Made by a program: the position numbers and the translations under genes. Positions 8,077 to 15,821 of a stretch of DNA of 38,374 nt are shown here, in pieces (positions within the stretch are counted from its first letter, which is position 1; every line of letters begins with the position of its first letter). Below the pieces are notes generated by a model that searched no databases, was not told where the DNA came from, and worked only from the letters and a program-made list of their open reading frames with translations. Source of the stretch: an uncultured Rhodobacterales bacterium. GTDB lineage: Bacteria; Pseudomonadota; Alphaproteobacteria; Rhodobacterales; Rhodobacteraceae. The stretch lies in assembly GCA_903845215.1 (NCBI GenBank), contig CAIMWI010000078.1, forward strand, positions 1-38,374, written 5' to 3'.

Positions 8077-8105
8077 CGCCCGACAGTCCCCTGTCGGGCG
8101 TTTTT
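8077..8105 (+). terminator. Rho-independent terminator of rne
   Basis: A perfect 10-bp stem, CGCCCGACAG (8077-8086) with CTGTCGGGCG (8091-8100), loop TCCC, followed by TTTTT (8101-8105). The three A's before the stem give a short T-run on the other strand, so it may also end the convergent tusA transcript, whose stop codon overlaps the T-tract. Confidence 0.93.
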
Positions 8106-8331
8106 ATGCGCCAGCGCGGATCAGGTGAAGGGTCACGGGGCCGTCATCCTTGGCCCCAAGATAGCTATGCCCCGCTTCAAGACAAAAATGCGGCAGGTCG
8201 ATGCGGGCCATCGCATCAGTGGCACGCAGGCACAAAACTTGCCCCACAGCCATCGCCATCAACCGCTTACGCGCTTTCAGCACAGGCAGCGGGCACAAAA
8301 GCCCCTCGCAATCCAAAACCTCATCCCACAT
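8104..8331 (-). CDS. tusA: TusA-family sulfurtransferase
   Basis: This 75-residue protein has the TusA/SirA fold. LDCEGLLCPLPVLKARKRL (6-24) contains the CPxP motif, with Cys13 as the persulfide-carrying residue. TusA-family proteins pass sulfane sulfur, for example to tRNA 2-thiolation, molybdenum-cofactor or sulfur-oxidation pathways. The start at 8331 is chosen for the MWDEVLDCEGL family start, with AAGGGGG ahead of it; the open frame continues far upstream without resemblance to anything. It is divergent from ccdA, 104 bases apart, and convergent with rne at the shared terminator. Length is typical. Confidence 0.88.
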   Translation of the reverse strand: MWDEVLDCEGLLCPLPVLKARKRLMAMAVGQVLCLRATDAMARIDLPHFCLEAGHSYLGAKDDGPVTLHLIRAGA

Positions 8332-8435
8332 CGGCGCCCCCTTTGGCCTTCCATACAAAGCCAGCCCTGCAAAGGCCACAAAAAGGTGAAGATTGCGCAG
8401 GTGACGGCGTAGGGCAAACAGGGTAAGCCTGTCGC

Positions 8436-9176
8436 ATGTTCGGAATAGAGATCTTAGACGCCAGCCTTCTGCCCGCAGCCCTTGTGGCCTTGGTGGCGGG
8501 CGTTTTGTCTTTCCTATCGCCCTGCGTGCTGCCCATTGTGCCGCCCTATCTGGCCTATATGTCGGGCATTTCGGTGGGAGAGATGACATCCGGCCGTAAA
8601 CCGCTGCTGGCCGCCAGTTTCTTTGTGCTGGGCCTGTCGACGGTGTTTTTGCTGATGGGGGCGGCGTCATCGGCTTTTGGCGCTTTCTTTCTGGCGCGGT
8701 CACAAGGTTTTGCGATACTTTCAGCGCTGGTCGTGATGGTCTTTGGCGCGCATTTCTTAGGCATCTTTCGCCTGCGCTTTCTGGATCAAGACATCCGCAT
8801 GGATGCAGGCGACAGGGGCGGTTCGGCCATGGGGGCCTATGTGCTAGGACTGGCCTTTGCCTTTGGCTGGACACCCTGCATCGGCCCGCAACTGGGCGCT
8901 ATTCTGACGATTGCCGCCCAAGAGGGATCTGTTGGGCGCGGCACCTTGCTTTTGGCAGTTTACGCCATCGGCCTTGGCCTGCCCTTCATTCTGGTCGCCG
9001 CCTTTTTCCCCCGCTTTACACCCCTGATGGCACTGATGAAGCGCCATATGGAGCGGATCGAGAAGATCATGGGCCTGATGCTTTGGACAATCGGTCTGTT
9101 GATGCTAACGGGTGGTTTTTCGCAGTTTTCCTACTGGTTGCTGGAACATCTTCCAGCCCTTAGCCAGTTCGGTTAA
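8436..9176 (+). CDS. ccdA: Cytochrome c biogenesis protein CcdA (DsbD-like membrane thiol transporter)
   Basis: This 246-residue protein has six predicted transmembrane helices and moves reducing equivalents from cytoplasmic thioredoxin to periplasmic thiol proteins, which keeps apocytochrome c cysteines reduced. The two redox cysteines are Cys30 (FLSPCVLPIVP) and Cys148 (GWTPCIGPQLG), in the two inverted halves. Length and topology match the stand-alone CcdA family rather than full DsbD. It starts at the only good ATG, 8436. It ends 3 bases before the convergent dctD stop. Confidence 0.92.
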   Translation: MFGIEILDASLLPAALVALVAGVLSFLSPCVLPIVPPYLAYMSGISVGEMTSGRKPLLAASFFVLGLSTVFLLMGAASSAFGAFFLARSQGFAILSALVVMVFGAHFLGIFRLRFLDQDIRMDAGDRGGSAMGAYVLGLAFAFGWTPCIGPQLGAILTIAAQEGSVGRGTLLLAVYAIGLGLPFILVAAFFPRFTPLMALMKRHMERIEKIMGLMLWTIGLLMLTGGFSQFSYWLLEHLPALSQFG

Positions 9177-9179
9177 CCG

Positions 9180-10508
9180 CTATACATAATCCTGCCGCTG
9201 CAAGTTATACTTGGCCATCTTTTCGTTCAGCGTCCGGCGCGGCAAGCAAAGCTCTTCCATCACCGCCACGATCGACCCTTTATGGCGGCGCATGGTGTTG
9301 TCGATCAACATGCGCTCAAAGGACTCGACATAGTCTTTCAATGGCTTGCCCTCGGTGGTCAGCATCGGGCCTGTGGATTCGTTGTCTGCCATCAAGAGTG
9401 ACGTGATCGACCCAGATCCACGCCGGTTTTGCAACACTGCGCGTTCAGCCACGTTGACCAATTGGCGCACATTGCCCGGCCACGGGGCTTGCAGCAGTTG
9501 AGCGGCTTCTTGGGTCGTGACTTGGGGCGCATCGCAGCCGTATTCATCAGCGAATTGCTCGGTAAGGCCGTTAAACAGCGTCAAGATGTCTTCACCCCGC
9601 GCACGCAGCGGTGGCAGAACGATGGTCATAGCCCCAAGGCGATAGAAAAGATCAGGGCGCAGCGTGTCTTCCAGCGTTTTGTCGGGGGCGTGGCGGTTGC
9701 AGATGGCGATGATGCGGGTTTCGGGCGGGGTGCCTTGGTCATTGATCACCTCTAACAGGCGGGCCTGCATGGCGCCTGACAGGGCCTCGATATCTTCAAG
9801 ACAGATCGTGCCACCGCGCGCATCTTCGATCATGGGAAGCATCCCGTCTTCGGCGGGGCCAAACAGGCGGGCGGCAAACTGGTCTTCGGACCAAGCGGCA
9901 CAAGAAACCGTGACAAACTTGCGCCCCGCGCGAGGCCCCACCGCATGCAGCGCATGGGCCACCAAGGTCTTGCCCGTGCCTGTTTCACCGTCAATCAGCA
10001 CATGGGCGTCTGCTTGGCCAAGATCAAGAATGTCTTCGCGCAGTCTTTCCATCACGGGGCTGGAACCGATCAGCTTTTTCATCAAGATCGTGCCGTCTGA
10101 CAGCTCTTTGCGCAAAGCGCGGTTATCCAATGTCATCCGGCGGGTTTGGGTGGCGCGCTTGGCAAGCTCGGTCATACGGTCAGGGTTGAAGGGTTTTTCC
10201 AGAAAGTCAAAAGCCCCGATCCGCATCGCTTCCACCGCCATGGGCACATCGCCGTGACCGGTGATCAAAATCACGGGCAGACCGGAATCCATGCCCATCA
10301 GCTTTTTCAAGAAAGCCATACCATCCATGCCTGGCATCTTGATGTCAGACACGATCACGCCAGGAAATTCGGGGCCGATCACCTTTAGCGCGTCTTCGGC
10401 CGAGGCGAAGGTTTCCGTATCAAACCCCGACAGGGCCAGCCATTGGCTGATGGATTGGCGCATATCGGCTTCGTCATCTACAATCGCCACTTTCATTGCC
10501 CGCGCCAT
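9180..10508 (-). CDS. dctD: DctD-like response regulator lacking the GAFTGA motif
   Basis: This 442-residue NtrC-family regulator is paired with the kinase gene dctB upstream (7-base gap). The receiver domain (5-120) has Asp55 as phospho-acceptor, Thr83 and Lys105. The AAA+ domain has Walker A GETGTGK (174-180), Walker B GGTICLEDI (232-240, with E-D in place of the usual D-E) and the LRPDLFYRL sensor/arginine region (283-291). The C-terminal Fis-type helix-turn-helix covers about 390-440. Between LFGPAEDG (215-222) and Walker B the GAFTGA loop, which contacts sigma-54, is missing. It therefore probably does not activate sigma-54 promoters. Rhodobacter capsulatus NtrC also lacks GAFTGA and works with the housekeeping polymerase. 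The start at 10508 has GAGGG upstream; a longer frame to 10613 overlaps dctB. Confidence 0.85.
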   Translation of the reverse strand: MARAMKVAIVDDEADMRQSISQWLALSGFDTETFASAEDALKVIGPEFPGVIVSDIKMPGMDGMAFLKKLMGMDSGLPVILITGHGDVPMAVEAMRIGAFDFLEKPFNPDRMTELAKRATQTRRMTLDNRALRKELSDGTILMKKLIGSSPVMERLREDILDLGQADAHVLIDGETGTGKTLVAHALHAVGPRAGRKFVTVSCAAWSEDQFAARLFGPAEDGMLPMIEDARGGTICLEDIEALSGAMQARLLEVINDQGTPPETRIIAICNRHAPDKTLEDTLRPDLFYRLGAMTIVLPPLRARGEDILTLFNGLTEQFADEYGCDAPQVTTQEAAQLLQAPWPGNVRQLVNVAERAVLQNRRGSGSITSLLMADNESTGPMLTTEGKPLKDYVESFERMLIDNTMRRHKGSIVAVMEELCLPRRTLNEKMAKYNLQRQDYV

Positions 10509-10515
10509 AAAACCC

Positions 10516-12327
10516 TCACTCTGCTGCTTTTGTGTCTTGCCCCAAGTCCTGCGCCAAAGACTGACCCAAGATCGGAAGCTGCATTTCAAATACGGCCCCC
10601 TGGGGGGTGCCATTGCGTGCGGTCAACCGCCCGCCAAAGTCGATCATAATGCCAGAACTGATGGCCAGCCCCAAGCCCACACCCTCTCCGGCCCGTTTGG
10701 TGGTGTAGAAGGGTTCAAACAGGTTCACCAGATCCGCAATGCCATGGCCGTTGTCACAGACGGTTAGCGTTGCCATTTCCCCTGCCGAAAGGGTCAAGTC
10801 GATCATCGGTTCGCGCACATCCTTGGTCGCATCCAGCGCGTTGCGCAACAGGTTAATGATCACCTGCTCTAGGCGCAAACGGTCGACCGTCACCATCACA
10901 GCCGCCCTAGGAACAGACCGCGAGATCTTGACGACCCGAAGTTTCAACTGCGGCTCCATCATGGCCAAGGCAGACGACAGGCACAGGCGAAAATCGACAG
11001 GTTCAAAGGCATCGCCACCTTTGCGCGCATAAGATTTAAGCTGGCGCGTGATGGCGCCCATGCGGTCGATCAGATCGTCGATCCGCTGAAACGACGACAG
11101 CGCCTCTTCGGCGCGTTTGCGCTGTAACAAAAGCCGTGCGCCGGCAAGGTAGGTTTTCATCGCCGCCAAAGGCTGGTTCAATTCATGGCTGACTGCGGCC
11201 GACATTTCACCCAAGGCCGCAAGTTTGGACGATTGCGCCAGTGTCTGTTCAGCGACAGCCAGATCTTTTTGCACCTTCTCGCGCTCGGCCACTTCGCGTT
11301 GAAGGCGGGCGTTGAGTTGGCGCAATTCCAGAGATTCGCGACGAAACGATAGGGTCTGCGACCAAGCCCGACGCGACAAAAGGTAAAACGTCACGGCGGC
11401 CAATATGGCGAAGCCCATGATCTCAAGCGCCAAAATGCCATTGACCCTTTCGCGAACAGAATCATAGGCAGTAAAACTGGCCATGCGCCAGGCGCGAAAG
11501 GTCATCCGGTTGTCGGTGCGCAAAACAGCCACGCCGCGCACATAGGCATCAGGATGGTTTTGGGTTAAATCGGATGTGACCGACATCGCCCTTTTCAGCG
11601 CCATATTCAACGCCGAGGGGCTGGCAGGGGCGGCAATTGCCTGTTCCACCGCCTTGCCGCGCCAGCGCGGTTCGGTGGACAAGATCACCGTGCCTTCGCT
11701 GTCTGTCACCAGCACCAAATCTTGCAAAGCAGCCCATGCGCGTTCGAATTTCATCAGATCGACCGCGACAACAATCACGCCCAAAGGCTTGCCGTCGGCA
11801 AAAACCTGTTGGCTATAGGTGAATTCATACCCCCCGCCGGCGCGCGAGGTGGTCGAAAAGACGGTTTCGGCCGATTGCATCGCCTGCACAAAAAACGGCG
11901 CGCTGCGGTAGGGCGTGCCCAAAAGCATTCGATTGGTGGCGCCAACCGTGCGCCCTTCGGTATCAAGCAACAAGATCGAGGCCACGCTGATATCGGCCTG
12001 CACTTGGATCAGACGCTGGCTGGCATAGGTGTAAGAGCCGGTTGTCAGGGCCTCGGTTATGGCGGCATCGCGCGACAACAGCAGCGGCACAACCGATGTG
12101 CGTTGCAATTCCGACACCACGTTGCCGCTGTAAAGCGCAAGGCGCAGTTCGGCCTTGTTGCGGGTGGTTTCGGTGAAGCGTTCGGTCAGCCAGCGGTTGG
12201 TGATCAAGACCACACCCACCGCGAAGATGATCAGGGCCGCAACAGCCCCTTTCACCCAAACCGAAGAGCCCGCCGGACTATCAGTTTGCGCAGGACGTGC
12301 CGAGGAGAAGGCAGTTGGATCTGACAT
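10516..12327 (-). CDS. dctB: C4-dicarboxylate sensor histidine kinase DctB
   Basis: This 603-residue membrane sensor kinase has transmembrane helices at about 24-43 and 296-317 enclosing a periplasmic double-Cache-type sensing domain (ISVASILLLDTEGRTVGATNR, GGYEFTYSQQVFADGKPLGVIVVAVDL). A coiled-coil linker (320-365) leads to the H-box with His381 (EMSAAVSHELNQPLAAM). The ATPase domain has N-box IINLLRNALDA, G1 VCDNGHGI and G2 GVGLGLAISSGI. It signals to the adjacent dctD. No dctPQM transport genes lie in the window, so the dicarboxylate ligand is inferred from overall similarity. The ribosome-binding site is weak. Confidence 0.87.
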   Translation of the reverse strand: MSDPTAFSSARPAQTDSPAGSSVWVKGAVAALIIFAVGVVLITNRWLTERFTETTRNKAELRLALYSGNVVSELQRTSVVPLLLSRDAAITEALTTGSYTYASQRLIQVQADISVASILLLDTEGRTVGATNRMLLGTPYRSAPFFVQAMQSAETVFSTTSRAGGGYEFTYSQQVFADGKPLGVIVVAVDLMKFERAWAALQDLVLVTDSEGTVILSTEPRWRGKAVEQAIAAPASPSALNMALKRAMSVTSDLTQNHPDAYVRGVAVLRTDNRMTFRAWRMASFTAYDSVRERVNGILALEIMGFAILAAVTFYLLSRRAWSQTLSFRRESLELRQLNARLQREVAEREKVQKDLAVAEQTLAQSSKLAALGEMSAAVSHELNQPLAAMKTYLAGARLLLQRKRAEEALSSFQRIDDLIDRMGAITRQLKSYARKGGDAFEPVDFRLCLSSALAMMEPQLKLRVVKISRSVPRAAVMVTVDRLRLEQVIINLLRNALDATKDVREPMIDLTLSAGEMATLTVCDNGHGIADLVNLFEPFYTTKRAGEGVGLGLAISSGIMIDFGGRLTARNGTPQGAVFEMQLPILGQSLAQDLGQDTKAAE

Positions 12328-12383
12328 GCGCCAAACTTAATCCTCGGGTAAGGCCACCTCAAGTCAGGGCAAAATCGGCCGCT

Positions 12384-13052
12384 TCAGGCGAGCGCCATCC
12401 CGCCCATCAAGCTGGCAAAAAGGGTGGCCCCATCGACGCCGCCCTGAACCACTTCGACCGCACGTTCGGGGTGCGGCATCATGCCCAAAACCCGCCGATT
12501 GGGCGATAAGATGCCGGCGATGTCAGCCGTGGCCCCGTTTGGGTTGCCCTGATAGGTAAAAGCGATGCGGTCTTGATCTTGCAGGGCCTTAAGCCCCTCG
12601 GCATCAATGGTGAAATTGCCGTCGTGATGGGCGATCGGCAGCGTAACGTGCTGGCCCAAGCCAAAGGTACCCGTGAACGCGCTGTCGGTGGTGGCCACCC
12701 GCAATCCCACTGTGCGGCAAACAAATTTCAACCCCGCATTGCGCATCAAGGCCCCGGGCAAAAGCCGCATTTCAGTTAGAACCTGAAAACCGTTGCAAAC
12801 GCCAAGCACAAAGCCACCCCGCCCCGCATGGGCCTTCACCGCGGCCGCGATGGGCGACTGCGCCGCAATGGCACCACAGCGCAGATAATCGCCGAACGAA
12901 AAACCACCCGGCAAACCCACAACATCGGTGCCGAGAGGCAATGTTGTGTCTTTGTGCCAAACGCGCGCCACCTGAAAACCCGCCTTCTCAAAGGCGACGG
13001 CCAGATCACGGTCACAATTGGATCCGGGGAAGGTGATGACGGCGGCTTTCAT
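12384..13052 (-). CDS. purQ: Phosphoribosylformylglycinamidine synthase subunit PurQ
   Basis: This 222-residue glutaminase subunit supplies ammonia to PurL in the fourth step of purine synthesis. The class I glutamine amidotransferase triad is visible: Cys86 in GVCNGFQ, His194 and Glu196 in MPHPER. The N-terminus MKAAVITFPGSNCDRD is typical, which fixes the start at 13052 with GGAG upstream; the frame's first ATG at 13085 would add eleven unusual residues. PurS, which often precedes purQ in related bacteria, is not recognisable in 13053-13259. It is followed by dctB after 56 bases. Confidence 0.95.
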   Translation of the reverse strand: MKAAVITFPGSNCDRDLAVAFEKAGFQVARVWHKDTTLPLGTDVVGLPGGFSFGDYLRCGAIAAQSPIAAAVKAHAGRGGFVLGVCNGFQVLTEMRLLPGALMRNAGLKFVCRTVGLRVATTDSAFTGTFGLGQHVTLPIAHHDGNFTIDAEGLKALQDQDRIAFTYQGNPNGATADIAGILSPNRRVLGMMPHPERAVEVVQGGVDGATLFASLMGGMALA

Positions 13053-13259
13053 CGCGGGCTCCATTGGCTGGGTTGGCCACGCCATAGCGCAAAGCCGGAG
13101 TGTCTGCCAGTGGGACGTGGCAGGATTTGCTGCGCAGCTTCACACACCCTGCCCCAGACACGGGCTGAACCACGGGCCCAGCGTTCATCGCAAACATGCT
13201 CTAGACGAAAATATCTGATCTCTGCTGACGCGGATGCGTATCTCGGCCAAGGTGAAGCG

Positions 13260-13679
13260 TTATAGCCCAAGACGGGGGATTTCGATGGCGGGGCAGCGGT
13301 CCATCACCACCTCAAGCCCTGCGGCACGCGCGGCACTGGCCGCGGCTTCGTTGACCACACCCAGTTGCATCCAGATCGCACGAGAGCCGGACAGGTGGGC
13401 AATAGCTTCCGCCACCACGGGGCCAACCTCGGCAGGGGCGCGGAAGATGTCGACCATATCGACTTGCTCTGAGATGTCAGACAAACGGGCGCGCACCACC
13501 TCTCCCCAAGCGGTGACAACACCGACTTGCGCGGGGTTGACAGGAATGACGCGGTAACCGCGCCCCGCAAGATAGGCCGCAACGCGGTGGCTTGGGCGGT
13601 CGGGCTTGGGCGACCAGCCGACCAAGGCTATGATCTTAGCCGCGCTCAATATGCGGGCCATTTGGGCATCTTGCATCAT
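13260..13679 (-). CDS. CoA-binding protein (YccU family)
   Basis: This 139-residue single-domain protein has the Rossmann-like CoA-binding fold found also in succinyl-CoA synthetase alpha. The nucleotide-binding segment is IIALVGWSPKPDRPSHRV (16-33), followed by GYRVIPVNPAQ, VDMVDIFRAPAEV and IWMQLGVVNEAAASAARAAGLEVVMDRCPAIE. Physiological role is unknown. The ATG at 13679 is preceded by GGGGGA; a second ATG follows directly. A terminator for upstream minus-strand transcripts lies 14 bases ahead of it, so it probably has its own promoter or relies on readthrough. Confidence 0.85.
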   Translation of the reverse strand: MMQDAQMARILSAAKIIALVGWSPKPDRPSHRVAAYLAGRGYRVIPVNPAQVGVVTAWGEVVRARLSDISEQVDMVDIFRAPAEVGPVVAEAIAHLSGSRAIWMQLGVVNEAAASAARAAGLEVVMDRCPAIEIPRLGL

Positions 13680-13692
13680 TCATCCCCCCAAA

Positions 13693-13723
13693 CAAAAAAG
13701 CACCCGAACCTTAATTCGGGTGC
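13693..13723 (-). terminator. Rho-independent terminator (minus strand)
   Basis: On the minus strand GCACCCGAA (13723-13715) pairs with TTCGGGTGC (13708-13700) around a 6-base loop, and is followed by a run of T's (13699-13694). It would end rlmB transcription, whose stop is 137 bases upstream, or a short RNA made within 13724-13859. Confidence 0.88.
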
Positions 13724-13859
13724 CAGTTAGGAACAAGGGACAGGGAAAGAGATGGAGTTCCAAACGCATCCCTTCCCTAAAGATATGCGGCGGGTGGCGC
13801 GTTTAAAGGGGTGGCCCTATAAATGCCGAACCTTAACCCGGAACCGCGTGCTGCGCGCC

Positions 13860-14654
13860 CTAACGCACCGAGGCCGCGTAAAGCGCAATCGCCGCCGCGT
13901 TTGACACGTTAAGCGAGCCAAAAGCATCGGCAAACGGGATCCGGGCGATCACATCGCAGGTTTCGCGTGTCTTTTCGCGCAGGCCCGGCCCCTCGGCCCC
14001 CATGACGATCGCCACAGCCCTTGTGCCCGCATCGGCCATGGCTTGAGACAGCGTCACGCTGCCTTCACCGTCCAACCCGATCAGCACATAGCCCATCTCG
14101 CGCAGCGTTCCCATTGCATCCGACAGGTTGGTGACACGCAAGTAAGGCTGGCGTTCCAAAGCGCCGGAGGCCGTCTTGGCCAAAGCGCCGGTTTCGGGGG
14201 CCGAATGGTGGCGCGGCGCGATCACAGCACGCGCCCCGAACACCTCGGCCGAGCGCAAAACAGCCCCCGCGTTGTGTGGGTCGGTCACGCGGTCAAGGCA
14301 CACCACCAGCGCGTTGCCCTTGCCCGAGATGCAGACGTCTTCCAACTTGCCCCAGTTCAGCGGGCGCACTTCCATAGCCGCGCCTTGGTGCACCGAATCT
14401 TCGGCAATCGGCACTTGGAATTTGCGCGGGTCAACGATTTCGGGTTCGATCCCCGCATGGGGCAGCGCCTCGGCCAAGCGGTCAGCGGCGTTTTTGGTCA
14501 GGACAAGGCGCAGTTTCTCGCGATTGGGATTGAGCAGCGCATCGCGCACGGCGTGGATGCCAAACAGCCAGAGCGTCTCTTTCGCCTCTGCACGTTTGGT
14601 GCGCTCTTTGTCGACCACCCAGGTGGGTTTGGTTGTGCCGTTATAGCCTGTCAT
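13860..14654 (-). CDS. rlmB: 23S rRNA (guanosine-2'-O-)-methyltransferase RlmB (TrmH/SpoU family)
   Basis: This 264-residue SPOUT methyltransferase is predicted to methylate the ribose of G2251 in the 23S rRNA P loop. An N-terminal substrate-binding domain (LWLFGIHAVRDALLNP..., about 30-110) precedes the SPOUT domain with motif 1 LDRVTDPHNAGAVLRSAEVFGA, motif 2 AIVMGAEGPGLR and motif 3 PFADAFGSLNVSNAAAIALY. The start MTGYNGTTKPTW at 14654 has GAGGG five bases upstream; a longer frame to 14705 is possible. It is divergent from the tRNA-Tyr gene. Site specificity is by family assignment. Confidence 0.88.
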   Translation of the reverse strand: MTGYNGTTKPTWVVDKERTKRAEAKETLWLFGIHAVRDALLNPNREKLRLVLTKNAADRLAEALPHAGIEPEIVDPRKFQVPIAEDSVHQGAAMEVRPLNWGKLEDVCISGKGNALVVCLDRVTDPHNAGAVLRSAEVFGARAVIAPRHHSAPETGALAKTASGALERQPYLRVTNLSDAMGTLREMGYVLIGLDGEGSVTLSQAMADAGTRAVAIVMGAEGPGLREKTRETCDVIARIPFADAFGSLNVSNAAAIALYAASVR

Positions 14655-14730
14655 GATGCCCTCGTCTTTGTCGCCCCATTTGGCGCGGCTTGCCGCTTGG
14701 CGCAAGCTGAAACCTTCTGCACGCTCCCCC

Positions 14731-14757
14731 TTGACGCCCCGCCGCCCCTTGGATATT
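14731..14757 (+). promoter_or_regulatory. Candidate promoter of the tRNA-Tyr gene
   Basis: TTGACG at 14731-14736 is a good -35 element. A -10 could be GATATT (14752-14757, spacer 15) or TATTCC (14754-14759, spacer 17). The tRNA 5' end is 13-18 bases downstream, which fits. Confidence 0.5.
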
Positions 14758-14770
14758 CCCCAGCCTCAGT

Positions 14771-14854
14771 GGGCGATATGCTACAAGGTGTGGCAGCGGA
14801 CTGTAACTCCGCCGAGGCGACTCGTGCCTGGTTCGATTCCAGGATCGCCCACCA
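14771..14854 (+). tRNA. tRNA-Tyr (GTA), class II
   Basis: An 84-base tRNA with encoded CCA. Acceptor GGGCGAT (14771-14777) pairs with ATCGCCC (14844-14850), discriminator A14851, CCA 14852-14854. D arm GCTA/TGGC with GG in the loop (14780-14794). Anticodon stem GCGGA/TCCGC with loop CTGTAAC, anticodon GTA at 14803-14805. A 14-base variable arm (14813-14826) forms CGAG/CTCG, as in bacterial tRNA-Tyr. T arm CCTGG/CCAGG with loop TTCGATT. Unusual points: position 8 is A rather than T, position 14 is C rather than A, and the acceptor pairing could extend by two bases outward (14769-14770 with 14851-14852). Confidence 0.9.
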
Positions 14855-14909
14855 TCTTCTGCCAGAATATCATGTTGTTAGCGGCCCATATCGCCAGCAT
14901 CTAGGCCGT

Positions 14910-15821
14910 TTAGCCGGCAAAAGGCTGGCCCAAAGAGGCGACCGTGTTCAACCGCATCCTGCGGCGGTTGGAAGAGATCACGGCCAGCATCACAATAGTC
15001 ACCGCATAGGGCAAAGATGCCAAAAGCTGGGATGGCAGCGCCACGCCTGCCGCTTGGGCGATCAAGCCGCCTAAGGACAGCGCACCAAACAGCAGCGCGC
15101 CAAAGACGATTCGCCCCGCAGCCCAAGTGCCAAAGACCACCAGCGCCACCGCAATCCACCCGCGCCCCGCAATCATCCCATCAGCCCATAGCGGGGTGTA
15201 GATGGTAGAGGCATAGGCCCCCGCCATCCCCGCCATCGCCCCGCCAAAGGCCACTGCCGCCAACCGGATGCGCAACACGCGAAAGCCGATCGCGCGGGCT
15301 GCATGCGGGTTTTCGCCCACAGCGCGGATGATCAAGCCCAGTTTGGAATGGTTCAGAACGGCCCAGATCACAACCGCCAAGCCAAAGGTCAGATAAACCA
15401 CCACATCCTGCTCAAAAAGTGGCCCGATCACCGGCAGATCGGCCAAGACAGGAATAGCCAACTTGCCCGGCGCATCCAGCGTTTGGCTTTCCAATGGCTT
15501 GCCGATCAGTGACGATAAGCCCAGCCCCAGCACCCCAATCGCCAACCCTGCGGCGACCTGATTGGCCATAAAGCCCAAGGCCAACGTGGCAAATACCAAC
15601 GATAGGGCAATGCCCGCCACAGACGCTGCTGCAAAGCCCAAGACGTGGCTATGGGTGGTATAGGCCACCACAAACCCCACCGCAGCCCCCAAGGCCATCA
15701 TGCCTTCAAGGCCAAGGTTTAAGACACCGGCGCGTTCGGCGATAAGCTCTCCAAGGGCTGCCAGCAGCAAAGGCGTGGCGGCGGCGAGCGTTCCGGCAAG
15801 GATAAAGGCCAAAATCGTCAT
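14910..15821 (-). CDS. ABC transporter permease, BMP/nucleoside type (NupQ/YufQ-like)
   Basis: This 303-residue permease has about eight or more hydrophobic segments and belongs to the BPD_transp_2 family used by purine nucleoside and simple sugar importers. The conserved stretch AERAGVLNLGLEGMMALGA (28-46) is typical of the second permease of such systems, as is RAVGENPHAARAIGFRV in the cytoplasmic coupling region. The ATG at 15821 overlaps the stop of the upstream permease by four bases; the frame is open to 16151, but that part lies over the upstream gene. It is the last gene of the operon. Confidence 0.9.
   Translation of the reverse strand: MTILAFILAGTLAAATPLLLAALGELIAERAGVLNLGLEGMMALGAAVGFVVAYTTHSHVLGFAAASVAGIALSLVFATLALGFMANQVAAGLAIGVLGLGLSSLIGKPLESQTLDAPGKLAIPVLADLPVIGPLFEQDVVVYLTFGLAVVIWAVLNHSKLGLIIRAVGENPHAARAIGFRVLRIRLAAVAFGGAMAGMAGAYASTIYTPLWADGMIAGRGWIAVALVVFGTWAAGRIVFGALLFGALSLGGLIAQAAGVALPSQLLASLPYAVTIVMLAVISSNRRRMRLNTVASLGQPFAG

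Noticed and set aside
13012-13197. Small frame (61 residues) upstream of purQ, considered as purS
   Set aside because: It overlaps the purQ start in another frame and has none of the PurS features; it contains no recognisable domain.
13053-13259. Gap upstream of purQ
   Set aside because: I looked for purS, a riboswitch and a terminator and found nothing I can support; it probably only holds the purQ promoter.
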